64,000 bases of DNA from DATJGS01 sp035494735. Lineage in GTDB: Bacteria > Eisenbacteria > RBG-16-71-46. The stretch covers positions 257,234-321,233 of the forward strand of contig DATJGS010000037.1 of NCBI GenBank assembly GCA_035494735.1. Direction: 5' to 3'. A program made the position numbers and the translations under genes. Under the pieces are notes generated by a model. The model worked only from the letters and a program-made list of their open reading frames with translations. It was not told where the DNA came from and did no database searches. Shown here piece after piece: positions 17,198-25,409 of the stretch (position 1 is its first letter; every line of letters begins with the position of its first letter).

Positions 17198-18634
17198 ATG
17201 TCGCGTTCCGCGCCCACCCCGGATGTCTCGCGCTTCCTGCCGCCCGAGCTCGCGTCCCAGGTTCTCGAGCTGGCGCGCGGCCGCGGCGCCGATTTCGCCG
17301 AGCTGTACGCCGAATACACGGTGCACACCGCGTTCGGACTCGACGAGGGGCGCCTGAAGACCGCGAGCCACTCGGTGCTGCAGGGCGTCGGCGTGCGCGC
17401 CATCGCCGGGGAGCAGACCGGCTACGCGTACGCGGACGGCTTCGCGCCCGACGACCTGCGCGAGGCCGCGCGCGTCGCCGCCGGCATCGCGCGCGCCGGC
17501 CCCTCCGCGCGGGCCGTCGTGCCGTTTCGCGTGGTCGAGGCGCGGGCCCCGTTCACGCTCGAGCATCCGGCGCCGCTCGCGCTCGACGCGCCGGCGCGCA
17601 TCGCACTGCTGCGGCGCGCCGACGACGCGGCGCGCAGCCGCGACGGCCGCGTGCACGAGGTCTCGGCCACGTTCGCCGACTCGTCCAAGTCGCTGCTCGT
17701 CGCGAACAGCGACGGGGTGTGGGTCGAGGACCGGCAGTATCTGTCGCGCCTCACCGTGACCGCGCTCGCGCTGGAAGGCGAGCTGCGCCAGGAGGGCTTC
17801 GCCTCGGGCGGCGGACGCGTCGAGGCCGATTACTTCGAGCTGGCGCGCTCGCCCGAGACGATCGCCGGCGAGGCGGCGGGCACCGCGCTCACGCTGCTCG
17901 GCGCGAAGGAACCCGAGGCCGGCGCGTATCCGGTCGTCGTCGGGCCGGGCTGGGGCGGCGTGATGGTGCACGAGTGCTTCGGGCACAGCATGGAAGGCGA
18001 CTCCATCCGCAAGAAGGCCTCGATTCGCGCGACGCAGCGCGGCCAGCAGGTCGCGTCCAAAGGCGTGACGATCGTGGACAGCGGCGTCGTTCCGTACAGC
18101 CGCGGCTCGTTCCGCGTGGACGACGAGGGCACGCCGGCGCAGCGTACGGTGCTCGTCGAAGACGGCGTGCTCGTCGGCTACATGTGGGACCTGCTGAACG
18201 CGCGCCTCGCCGGCGAGCGGCCGACCGGCAACGGCCGGCGCTCCTCGTACCGCGAGTATCCGCTGTGCCGCATGACGAACACGTTCATCGAGTCCGGGCC
18301 GACCGCGCCCGACGACCTGATCGGCTCGGTCAAGCGCGGGCTGTACTGCAAGAACCTGGGCGGCGGCTCGGTGAATCCGGCGGACGGCAATTTTTCGTTC
18401 CAGGTCACCGAGGCGTGGCAGATCGAGAACGGACGCCTCACCCATCCGGTGCGCAACGCGACGCTCACCGGGAACGGCAACGACGCCATGCTCAAGATCG
18501 ACGGCGTCGCGTCCGACCTGAGGATCGACGGCACGACCGGCTCGTGCGGCAAGAACGGCCAGTGGACGCCGTGCGGCGTCGGCCAGCCCACGGTGCGTTT
18601 CACCGAGATCACCGTGGGAGGAACGCAGGCGTGA
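17198..18634 (+). CDS. tldD: Metalloprotease TldD
   Basis: A 478-residue subunit of the TldD/TldE (PmbA) heterodimer, a zinc protease that trims peptides and RiPP leaders and helps degrade CcdA-type antitoxins. The metal motif of TldD is present as HECFGH in VMVHECFGHSMEGDSI, with the flanking GPGWGGV and the C-terminal GLYCKNLGGGSVNPADGNFSF and GSCGKNGQWTPCGVGQP segments. The ATG at 17198 follows a weak GAAAGAGA; a GTG 57 nt upstream would add 19 residues and fits a leaderless start. The stop overlaps the tldE start (GTGA). No RiPP precursor is visible nearby. Confidence 0.95.
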   Translation: MSRSAPTPDVSRFLPPELASQVLELARGRGADFAELYAEYTVHTAFGLDEGRLKTASHSVLQGVGVRAIAGEQTGYAYADGFAPDDLREAARVAAGIARAGPSARAVVPFRVVEARAPFTLEHPAPLALDAPARIALLRRADDAARSRDGRVHEVSATFADSSKSLLVANSDGVWVEDRQYLSRLTVTALALEGELRQEGFASGGGRVEADYFELARSPETIAGEAAGTALTLLGAKEPEAGAYPVVVGPGWGGVMVHECFGHSMEGDSIRKKASIRATQRGQQVASKGVTIVDSGVVPYSRGSFRVDDEGTPAQRTVLVEDGVLVGYMWDLLNARLAGERPTGNGRRSSYREYPLCRMTNTFIESGPTAPDDLIGSVKRGLYCKNLGGGSVNPADGNFSFQVTEAWQIENGRLTHPVRNATLTGNGNDAMLKIDGVASDLRIDGTTGSCGKNGQWTPCGVGQPTVRFTEITVGGTQA

Positions 18635-20031
18635 GCGCGCGCGACGCGGAGCCCGACGCGACGCGGCGGGAGAGCGCGGCGCTGGAAGCCATCGGACGCC
18701 GGGCGGTCGAGAGCGCCCGTGCCGCCGGCGCGGCCAGCGCCGAGGCGTGCGTCGAGGGCAATCGCGCGTTCACCGTGACCGCGAACGACGGCGCCATCGA
18801 GACGTTGAAGCACAGCGCGACGCGCGGGCTCGGGCTGCGCGTGTGGGTCGACGACCGCGTGGGCTTCGTGTCCACGACCGATCTCTCGCCGGACGCGCTC
18901 GACGAGGCCGCGCGCCAGGCCGTGGCCCTGGCCCGCCTCGCGACGCCCGATCCGTGCAACGGCGCGCCCACGCCGGCCGAGGCCGGCGACGCGTCGGACG
19001 ACGATCTCGCGCTGTTCGACCCCGACGTCCCGGCGATCGAGGCCGACGAGCAGATCGAATGGGCGCTGGAGCTCGAGCGGCTGGTGCTGGCCGCGGATCG
19101 GCGCGTCACGCGCACCGAGCGCAGCAGCGTCGCGCGCCGCGACGGCGTGTGCGCGATCGTGAACTCGCACGGCGTGGCGCGACGCTGGGGCGGCACGTCG
19201 TTGTCCCTGTCCGTGATCGCGCTCGCCGACGATCGCGACGGCCGCCAGCAGACCGGGTATTTCGCCAGCTCGCAGCGCGCGCGTCACGCCGTCCCCACGC
19301 TGGAGTTCGTCGCCGCCGAGGCCGCGCGCCGCGCGGTGGAGCGCATCGGCGCCCGCCCGGTTCCGACCGCGCGCGTGCCGGTCGTCCTGCACCCGGACGT
19401 CGCCGCGGCGTGGATCGCCGAGATGCACGAGGCATTCAGCGGCGAGTCCGTCCTCAAGCGCTCGTCGTGGCTCAGCGGGAAGCTGGACGAGACGATCGCC
19501 TCGCCGCTCGTGACGCTCGTCGACGACGGCCGCATGAAGGGCGGCGCCGGAACGGACCCGTTCGACGGCGAGGGCGTGGCCACGCGGCGCAACGTGCTCG
19601 TTGATCGCGGGCGCTGCGCGATGTTCGAGTACGATCACTACCACGCTCGGCGCGCCGGCCGGGCCTCGACCGGGAACGCGGTGCGCTCGTACGCGTCGCA
19701 GCCCAGCATCGGCTTCTCGAACCTGTACCTCGAAGCCGGCGCCGAGACGCCGGAGGCGATCCTGAAGAAAGTGGATCGCGGGTTCTACATGGACGATCAG
19801 GGTTCCTACGGATTCAACTCGGTCACCGGCGACTACTCGTACCAGGCGCAGGGCTACTGGATCGAAGGCGGCGAGAAGCGCTTCCCGGTCGACGGCGTGA
19901 CCGTCGCCGGCAACTCGCTCGACATGCTGCGCCAGGTGGTCGCGATCGGGAACGACCTGCGCTTCGACGGCTCGGTCGCGGCGCCGACCGTGCTGATCGC
20001 CGAGATGACCGTGAGCGGCTCGGGCGCCTGA
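18631..20031 (+). CDS. tldE: TldE/PmbA, partner of TldD
   Basis: A 466-residue protein of the PmbA/TldE branch, which lacks the zinc motif and completes the TldD active chamber. Family landmarks are VNSHGVARRWGGTSLSLSV, PVVLHPDVAAAWIAEM, KLDETIASPLVTLVDDGRMKGG and the C-terminal GFYMDDQGSYGFNSVTGDYSYQAQGYWIEGG. The GTG start overlaps the tldD TGA by 4 bp and is preceded by GGGAGGAA, so the pair is co-translated. The same frame is open far upstream, antisense and out of register with TldD, which is an artefact of GC bias. Confidence 0.93.
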   Translation: MSARDAEPDATRRESAALEAIGRRAVESARAAGAASAEACVEGNRAFTVTANDGAIETLKHSATRGLGLRVWVDDRVGFVSTTDLSPDALDEAARQAVALARLATPDPCNGAPTPAEAGDASDDDLALFDPDVPAIEADEQIEWALELERLVLAADRRVTRTERSSVARRDGVCAIVNSHGVARRWGGTSLSLSVIALADDRDGRQQTGYFASSQRARHAVPTLEFVAAEAARRAVERIGARPVPTARVPVVLHPDVAAAWIAEMHEAFSGESVLKRSSWLSGKLDETIASPLVTLVDDGRMKGGAGTDPFDGEGVATRRNVLVDRGRCAMFEYDHYHARRAGRASTGNAVRSYASQPSIGFSNLYLEAGAETPEAILKKVDRGFYMDDQGSYGFNSVTGDYSYQAQGYWIEGGEKRFPVDGVTVAGNSLDMLRQVVAIGNDLRFDGSVAAPTVLIAEMTVSGSGA

Positions 20032-20047
20032 CGCGGCGCGCGCGAGG

Positions 20048-20065
20048 GCACGCGAGGTCGCGTGC
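20048..20065. terminator. Hairpin between convergent genes
   Basis: GCACGCG (20048-20054), a 4-nt loop AGGT and CGCGTGC (20059-20065) form a perfect 7-bp stem between convergent tldE and the nitroreductase-like gene. There is no T-run, so intrinsic termination is uncertain. Confidence 0.4.
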
Positions 20066-20110
20066 ATGGCGATGTCCGCCGTGCCGCGCCCGACGCGGCG
20101 CGCCGCGCGG

Positions 20111-21307
20111 TTACGTGTTGTGAAACGTGGCGACGAGCGCGACGCCGCGGCGCACCGAGTGCTCGGGCCGGCGCGCGTGGCCGAGGCGCACCAGCAGCAG
20201 CGGATCGCTGCCGCCGGCGCCGAAGCGATGGGCCAGCGCGACGCGCGTCGGGCTCAGTTCGATCGGCGCGTGCACCGGCTGGTGCGCGATCCCGAGCTGC
20301 GTCGCCTTGAGCGCGAAGCGCTGGTACACCTGCCCGGCCATGAGCCACGTCGCCGGGCCGCGCCGCGCGCTGGTCAGGAGCGCGAGCCCGCCGGACGAAC
20401 GCACGCCGTCGCGCGCCTGGCGCGACGCGCTCTCGACGCCGAAGCGATGGAACCAGCTCGAGGGATCGAACGAATGGCCGGGCATCCAGTGCGCGAGCCC
20501 GCCGTATTCCATGGCGTCGCTCGTCACGCCGTCGCCGCGGCGCCGCGCCTCGCGATCGCTGAAGCGCATCCACGCGTAGTGCTCGGCCTCGACGCGCGGA
20601 TCGCGCGCCTGGGTGCGCGTCGCCTCGAACGCGACGTCGGCCACGTCGCGCAGCGCCTCGCGGTCGTCCAGCCAGAACAGCCCGAAGTCGTCCATGGCCT
20701 GCGCCATGAGCTGCGCGCGGTTCTGCGGAAAGATGGCGCGGCCGTCGTACTCGTTGCGATTCGTGCGCCGCGCCGGGATCGTCGCGAACAGCGCGCGGTC
20801 GCGGGGCGCGTCACCTTCGGTCCACGACACCTCGGCGACGATGCCGCGCGCGCCGTCGTCGGGCAGATAGGTCACGTTCGGGCGCAGGCCGTAGGCGCGA
20901 GCCGCCACGAGCATGTTCTCGAGCGCGGCTCCCAGCGCGATCATCATCGATCGCCGCTCCGGATCGGCCGCGGGCAGGGCGCGCGTCGGATCGGCGAGCA
21001 GGCGGATGGAGTTGCCGTCGGCCTCGAAGCGCCACGGCTGGGTGTTCCAGTGGCTGGGCGCCAGCACCGCGGCGCCGATGAGCGCGCGCGCCAGATCGGG
21101 CGCGTTCGCCGGCATCGCATCCGGAAGCTCCCAGGGCTGGAGCCGGGGCGGCGCGTCACTCGCGAGCCGGCGGGCGTGAGCGAGGGCGGGGCGGAGCGTG
21201 GCGTAGGCCGCGGCCGCGCCCATCAGCACCAGGAAGTGCCTGCGTTCCATGCGCGCGGCGTCCGCCTCGAGCGGGGGCGATGCGTGTCGCCTCCGTGGAG
21301 AGTCCAT
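20111..21307 (-). CDS. Tat-exported nitroreductase-like (Acg family) flavoprotein
   Basis: About 398 residues from the ATG at 21305-21307. An N-terminal Tat-like signal, ERRHFLVLMGAAAAYATLRPALA, follows a ~19-residue n-region; a start at 21250 would begin directly at that signal. The body resembles the duplicated nitroreductase fold of Acg-type proteins: AAVLAPSHWNTQPWRFEADG (FMN contact), TIPARRTNRNEYDGR, a half-repeat with GLALLTSARRGPATWLMAGQVYQR, and a C-terminal RFGAGGSDPLLLVRLG. Such proteins bind FMN and may sequester it rather than reduce substrates. A promoter ends 9 nt before the chosen ATG, and the gene is divergent from the Mut7-C gene. Confidence 0.8.
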   Translation of the reverse strand: MDSPRRRHASPPLEADAARMERRHFLVLMGAAAAYATLRPALAHARRLASDAPPRLQPWELPDAMPANAPDLARALIGAAVLAPSHWNTQPWRFEADGNSIRLLADPTRALPAADPERRSMMIALGAALENMLVAARAYGLRPNVTYLPDDGARGIVAEVSWTEGDAPRDRALFATIPARRTNRNEYDGRAIFPQNRAQLMAQAMDDFGLFWLDDREALRDVADVAFEATRTQARDPRVEAEHYAWMRFSDREARRRGDGVTSDAMEYGGLAHWMPGHSFDPSSWFHRFGVESASRQARDGVRSSGGLALLTSARRGPATWLMAGQVYQRFALKATQLGIAHQPVHAPIELSPTRVALAHRFGAGGSDPLLLVRLGHARRPEHSVRRGVALVATFHNT

Positions 21308-21316
21308 AGGGCCGAG

Positions 21317-21346
21317 ACACTGGGACCTGGGCGCCGTTCCCGTCAA
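21317..21346 (-). promoter_or_regulatory. Promoter of the nitroreductase-like gene
   Basis: Minus-strand TTGACG (21341-21346), an 18-bp spacer and CAGTGT (21317-21322), with the ATG 9 nt downstream. It stands back-to-back with the plus-strand promoter at 21380-21409. Confidence 0.55.
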
Positions 21347-21379
21347 CGGCCGTTCCTCAACCGATTCCCGCCGCTCGGG

Positions 21380-21409
21380 TTGCGGCCGCCGGTCGCGCCT
21401 CGCTAGGGT
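21380..21409 (+). promoter_or_regulatory. Promoter of the Mut7-C gene (leaderless layout)
   Basis: TTGCGG (21380-21385), an 18-bp spacer and TAGGGT (21404-21409), followed after 7 nt by the GTG start at 21417. No Shine-Dalgarno can fit between. Confidence 0.55.
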
Positions 21410-21416
21410 GCCCGTC

Positions 21417-21890
21417 GTGCCTCCCGACCGCTTCGTGACCGATGCGTCGCTCGAGCCGCTCGCCCACGATCTGCGCTTCCTCGGCTACGACGTCGCGCTG
21501 CACCGCGGCGCGCGGCTCGAGGAGCTGTGCGAGGTCGCGCGGCGCGACGCGCGCATCGTGCTGACCCGGAGCGTGCGCCGGCCGCGGCGCTTCGCCGACG
21601 TCCGTGTCGTCACCGTGCACGCGGATCGCGCGCGCGCATTGCGCGAAGTCGCGAACGCGTACGCGCCCTCCGGCCCGCCGTTCGGACGCTGCGCCGAGTG
21701 CAACACCGCGCTCGCGCGCCGCCTCGCGTTCGAAGCCGGAAGCGAGGTGCCGCCGGGCGCGCGGCGCGGCGCGGAGCATCTTCACTACTGTCCGGGATGC
21801 GGGCGCTGGTACTGGGAGGGCTCGCACGTGGCGCGCATCCGCGAACGGCTTGCGGCCACGCTCGGTCGCCCTCTGCCGTCCGCGGAGTGA
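21417..21890 (+). CDS. Mut7-C RNase/zinc-ribbon domain protein
   Basis: A 157-residue cytosolic protein. The first ~80 residues are the PIN-like Mut7-C nuclease core: FVTDASLEPLAHDLRFLGYD, ARRDARIVLTRS and VRVVTVHADRARALREV. The remainder is a zinc ribbon with two CxxC knuckles, CAEC and CPGC in YCPGCGRWYWEGSH, and a basic helix HVARIRERL. This is the complete bacterial Mut7-C architecture, whose RNA substrate is unknown. Family members often carry a DxxL nucleophile region matching the DASLEPLA and LGYD Asp residues here. GTG start with a promoter immediately upstream; single gene. Confidence 0.88.
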   Translation: MPPDRFVTDASLEPLAHDLRFLGYDVALHRGARLEELCEVARRDARIVLTRSVRRPRRFADVRVVTVHADRARALREVANAYAPSGPPFGRCAECNTALARRLAFEAGSEVPPGARRGAEHLHYCPGCGRWYWEGSHVARIRERLAATLGRPLPSAE

Positions 21891-22190
21891 ACCGCACGGG
21901 CCGGCGAATCGATCGGCCCCGGGTTGCGCCGCCCCCGCCCGCCGGGGCATGATGGCCACGCGAGGTTCAGGCGCTCGCACCCGGGGCCCGGAGAGATTCG
22001 TGGGGAGCGGTTCCGAAGTGCGTCGCATGGCTCGCGTTTCGCGAACCGCCGGACGATGCCGAGCGACCTTCTCGGCGTCCCCGGCGGTTTCGTTTGCGGC
22101 CAACCGGCCGGGAGCCCGGTGCTACACTTTCGCCCGCGTCGCTTCCCGGCGCGTCGCCCCCGCCCGGCGTCCCGGCCCACTTCGAGGCGC
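21891..22190. other. Leader region of the glycosyltransferase gene
   Basis: Three hundred bases without a supported gene. A TACACT hexamer at 22123-22128 may be a -10, but the best TTGCGG lies 23 bp upstream, too far for a standard promoter. The glycosyltransferase frame stays open through this stretch but encodes Arg/Pro-rich, compositionally random peptide. Confidence 0.45.
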
Positions 22191-23048
22191 ATGGATCTCT
22201 CCATCGTTCTGATCAACTACCGCTCGCGCGATCCGCTGTTGGCGTGCCTAGCCGCGTTGCCGGCGGGCGTCGGGGCGCTGGCCACGGAAACCCTGGTGAT
22301 CGACAACGCGTCGGGAGACGGCAGCGCCGAGGCCGCCGTCGCGGCGCATCCCGGCGTGCGCCTGATCGCGAATCGGGAGAACGTGGGCTACGCGCGCGCC
22401 GTCAATCAGGGCGTGGCCGCGACCGGCGGCTCGTTCGTGCTCGTGATGAATCCCGACTGCGAAGCGCGGCCGGGCGCCGTCGAGCGCCTCGTCGAGCACC
22501 TGCGCGCCCGCCCGCGCACGGCGCTGGCCGGTCCGCGCATCCTGAATCCCGACGGCAGCCTCGAATACTCGGCGCGCGGCTTCCCCGACGCGCTCACGTT
22601 CCTGTTCAATCGCTATTCGCTGTTCAGCCGGCTGTTCCCGAACAATCCTTACTCGCGGCGCTATCTCATGAGCGACTGGGATCACGCGTCGACGCGCGGC
22701 GTCGACTGGCTGTCCGGCGCGTGTCTCGTGGCGCGGCGCGCGGCCATCGACGAGGTCGGCGGCATGGACGAGGCGTTCTTCATGTTCAACGAGGACGTGG
22801 ACTGGTGCCGGCGCATGCACGGCGCGGGCTGGGGCGTGGACTACGTCCATGACGCCGTGGTCGTGCACCACATCGGCGCGAGCCGCAAACGCACGGCGAA
22901 CCGCGTGATCCTCGAGCGGCACCGCGGCATGATCCACTACTTCCGCAAGCACCATCCGGCGAATCCGCTCGTCGAGGCCCTGGCCGCCGCGGCGATCATG
23001 GCGCGCGCCTGGCTGATGGTCGCGGCGAACGCGTTCAAGGCGCGCTGA
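22191..23048 (+). CDS. Family 2 glycosyltransferase (rhamnosyltransferase-like)
   Basis: A 285-residue GT-A fold enzyme, probably transferring rhamnose or a similar sugar in surface polysaccharide assembly at the cytoplasmic face. The start MDLSIVLINYRSRDPLLACL is the nucleotide-binding strand, VIDNASGDGSAEAA and NVGYARAVNQGVAATGG follow, the metal-binding DxD-like site is MNPDCEARPGAVERL, and the acceptor-side signature WLSGACLVARRAAIDEVGGMDEAFFMFNEDVDWCRRM is intact. A C-terminal hydrophobic helix (about residues 260-283) may touch the membrane. ATG with GAGG 4 nt upstream. It is followed after 2 bp by the WecA/TagO-like gene. Confidence 0.92.
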   Translation: MDLSIVLINYRSRDPLLACLAALPAGVGALATETLVIDNASGDGSAEAAVAAHPGVRLIANRENVGYARAVNQGVAATGGSFVLVMNPDCEARPGAVERLVEHLRARPRTALAGPRILNPDGSLEYSARGFPDALTFLFNRYSLFSRLFPNNPYSRRYLMSDWDHASTRGVDWLSGACLVARRAAIDEVGGMDEAFFMFNEDVDWCRRMHGAGWGVDYVHDAVVVHHIGASRKRTANRVILERHRGMIHYFRKHHPANPLVEALAAAAIMARAWLMVAANAFKAR

Positions 23049-23050
23049 CC

Positions 23051-24127
23051 GTGCCCTATTCGCTCGGACTCGCGCTCGCCGCCTGCGCCGTGGCGCTGTT
23101 CGCCGCGCCGTTCGCCATGCGCGCGGCGCGCGCGCTCGGCGCGCTCGATCAGCCGGGCGCGCGCCGCGTGCACGCCGAGCCCGTGCCGCGCCTGGGCGGA
23201 CTGGCGATGGCGCTCGGCGTGCTCGGCGTGGCGTGGCTGGCGCGCGCGCTACCCGGCCCCGCGCGCGAGCTGGATCCGAGGCCGCTTCTCGGACTCACCG
23301 TCGCGGCGTTGCCCATCCTCGGCCTCGGCATGGCCGACGACGTGCACGGCGTGCGCCCGCTCGTCAAGATCCTGTTCCAGGCGCTGGCCGGCGTCGTGCT
23401 CGTCGCGTTCGGCTACGGCGTGCCCGAGATCACGAATCCGTTCGGCGCGCCGCTCCATGCCTCGGCGCTGAGCGCGCCGCTCACCGTGCTGTGGGTGGTG
23501 ATCGTGACGAACGCCATCAACCTGATCGACGGGCTGGACGGCCTGGCCGCCGGCGTCGTGACGATCGCGGCCGCGACGCTGTGGTGGGTCGGCCGGATGC
23601 ACGGCGACTTCTACGTGATGTTCCTGGCCGCGCTCCTGATCGGCGCGACGCTCGGCTTCCTGCGCTGGAATTTCCCGCCGGCCCGCCTGTTCATGGGCGA
23701 CACCGGCAGCCATTTCCTGGGGCTCGTGCTGGCCGCCGCTTCGCTGCTCGAGAATCGCAAGGGCACGACCACGGTGACGCTGCTGTTTCCGCTCGTGGCG
23801 ATGGGGCTGCCGATCGCGGACAGCGTGCTCGCGTTCGGCCGCCGGCTGCTGGCTGGACAGCCCGTGTTCCGCGCCGACTCCGAGCACATCCATCACCGCC
23901 TGCTGCGCCTCGGACTGTCGCCGCGCGGCACGTTGTTCGCGCTGTGGGGGCTGTGCGCGGCGCTCGGCGCGCTCGCCGTGCTGCTGGCCCGGCTGCCGCG
24001 CGAGCAGGCCGGGCTCTACGCCGGCGCGCTGGCCGCGGCATTGCTGCTCGCGTTCGAAGTGCTCGACTGGATCGGCGAGCGGCGCGAGGCCGAGCGCCGC
24101 GCCGGCTCGGAATCCGCGAAGCGCTAG
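23051..24127 (+). CDS. Undecaprenyl-phosphate GlcNAc-1-phosphate transferase (WecA/TagO/MraY family)
   Basis: A 358-residue polytopic inner-membrane enzyme that loads the first sugar phosphate onto undecaprenyl phosphate. Family motifs are all seen: DQPGARRVHAEPVPRLGG near residue 33, the catalytic LGMADDVHGVRPLVKILFQ, VTNAINLIDGLDGLAAG, the FLRWNFPPARLFMGDTGSHFLG loop, and the C-terminal HIHHRLLRLGLS (HxHH) of the WecA group rather than MraY. The C-terminus is a charged tail. GTG start 2 bp after the glycosyltransferase; together they look like the core of an O-antigen or capsule initiation module. Confidence 0.93.
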   Translation: MPYSLGLALAACAVALFAAPFAMRAARALGALDQPGARRVHAEPVPRLGGLAMALGVLGVAWLARALPGPARELDPRPLLGLTVAALPILGLGMADDVHGVRPLVKILFQALAGVVLVAFGYGVPEITNPFGAPLHASALSAPLTVLWVVIVTNAINLIDGLDGLAAGVVTIAAATLWWVGRMHGDFYVMFLAALLIGATLGFLRWNFPPARLFMGDTGSHFLGLVLAAASLLENRKGTTTVTLLFPLVAMGLPIADSVLAFGRRLLAGQPVFRADSEHIHHRLLRLGLSPRGTLFALWGLCAALGALAVLLARLPREQAGLYAGALAAALLLAFEVLDWIGERREAERRAGSESAKR

Positions 24128-24473
24128 CGCGGGCGTCCGCCCGCCGCGCTTCGGTCGTGGAGCGCCGGCGGTCACGTCCTCGAGAGATGGGACTCGGGGG
24201 CGCCCCTCCACCCTGCATCGTCATCGTCCCTGGGCCGGCTCGTCGAGGCGGTTCGCTCCTGTTGCACGAGACGTGCCCGAGCGGCGTCGGTCGCCGGCCG
24301 GCGCCGCGGCGCGCGGAGCGCGTTCGCGGCTCGCGCCGGCGCCGACGTCACGGCCTCGGACCGTCCGCGCGCGGACGCCGCGCGTTCGCCCACAAACACG
24401 TAGCGCCCCGCGTGAACGGGGCGCTACGGAGGGATCGAGGCTGCAGCGCGCGGGGGACGCACTGAACCCCGCC
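24128..24473. other. Intergenic region between convergent genes
   Basis: The 346 bases hold no supported gene. The right part contains a perfect hairpin at 24400-24427 that acts as a terminator; the rest is GC-rich and featureless to my reading. Confidence 0.5.
24400..24427 (-). terminator. Perfect 10-bp hairpin terminator
   Basis: GTAGCGCCCC (24400-24409), loop 24410-24417 and GGGGCGCTAC (24418-24427) pair perfectly 47 bp after the beta-barrel gene's stop. Minus-strand bases after it are GTGTTTGTG, only partly T-rich. It may serve both converging transcripts. Confidence 0.65.
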
Positions 24474-25280
24474 CTAGAAATTCACGATCGACCAGTTGAG
24501 CTTGACGCTCCAATGGAACGTGCTGGCCTTCTCGACTCCGAACACGGGGTCGACACGGTCGTTCTTGCCCTTGACGACGGCCGCGCGGACGTCGAGGCCG
24601 AGCAACTGGTGCGGAGTGACCTCGGTGTTGCCGCCGAGCGCGAGGTAGCCGCCGCCGCGCGGGTCGCTGAGGCCGTCCCCGGTCCGCGCGTTCTTGTGAT
24701 AGTACGTGCCGCCGCCGAGGCCGACGTAGGAATGGAACGCCGAGCCGAGCGAGAACTGCCGGTCCAGCTCGAGCGTGAGCGGCGCTTCCGACTCGTAGGC
24801 CGCCCCGAACTTGCCGAGCACGTCGTACTCGGCGTAGCCGCCGATCGACCAGCGCCGGCTCAGCATGTGGTTCGCGCCGAATCCGGCGCCGCCCTGACCG
24901 TTTCCGGCGTGACGGTACGCGGCCTTCGCGTACCCCGCGCGCAGCGAGAGCCACGTGGCGCCACCGTCCCACGCCGACTGCGGCGGCGGGCGCTTGGTCT
25001 TCGCTTTCTTCACCCTGGGCTCGCGCGGCTTCTTCACTTTCTTCGTCTTGCCCTGCGCGGCGGGTTTCGTATCGGCGGCGACCGCGGGCGCCGCGGCGGG
25101 CGCGGGCGCGACGGCGGGCGCCGGCGGCGGCGTGGCCGGCACGGAATCAGGCTGGGCGCCGGCCGGCGTCGCCGGCGCGTCTTCGGCGCGCGCGCCGCGG
25201 GCGGCGGGAAGGACGGTCGCGCAGGCCAGCGCGACGAACGCGCACGTGGCCAGCGGCCGGCGGAATGGCACGACCTTCAC
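24474..25280 (-). CDS. Outer-membrane beta-barrel protein with Pro/Ala and Lys-rich linkers
   Basis: A 268-residue exported protein. The signal peptide is residues ~8-32 (ATCAFVALACATVLPAARGARA). Residues 33-100 are a Pro/Ala-rich then Lys/Arg-rich linker (KTKKVKKPREPRVKKAKTKR). Residues ~104-268 show alternating hydrophobic strands separated by Gly/Asp turns (ATWLSLRAGYAKAAYRH, WSIGGYAEYDVLGKFGAAYE, FHSYVGLGGGTYYHKN) and end in the aromatic F of WSIVNF, typical of an 8-strand OmpA/OmpW-like barrel. The basic linker before the barrel is unusual and might bind peptidoglycan or LPS. GTG start with AGGAG upstream. No specific family recognised. Confidence 0.75.
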   Translation of the reverse strand: MKVVPFRRPLATCAFVALACATVLPAARGARAEDAPATPAGAQPDSVPATPPPAPAVAPAPAAAPAVAADTKPAAQGKTKKVKKPREPRVKKAKTKRPPPQSAWDGGATWLSLRAGYAKAAYRHAGNGQGGAGFGANHMLSRRWSIGGYAEYDVLGKFGAAYESEAPLTLELDRQFSLGSAFHSYVGLGGGTYYHKNARTGDGLSDPRGGGYLALGGNTEVTPHQLLGLDVRAAVVKGKNDRVDPVFGVEKASTFHWSVKLNWSIVNF

Positions 25281-25365
25281 GACGACTCCTTTCGACTTCT
25301 CCAGGATTGCAGCGGAACGCCCGGTCAGGCGATCGACCCGCGGTGGATGCGGGTGGGCAAGTCAG

Positions 25366-25385
25366 GCCGGGCACATTAACCCGGC
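25366..25385 (-). terminator. Weak hairpin after the kinase gene
   Basis: GCCGGG (25366-25371), an AT-rich 8-nt loop and CCCGGC (25380-25385) form a 6-bp stem 24 bp past the kinase stop. There is no T-run. Confidence 0.35.
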
Positions 25386-25409
25386 GGCGCGGGACGGCTC
25401 AAGTCCCGT

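Noticed and set aside
22060..22091. A further GAAACC-N17-GGTC match on the minus strand
   Set aside because: Flanking bases differ from the two divergent copies (ACGAAACC and GGTCGC), and no minus-strand gene starts downstream.
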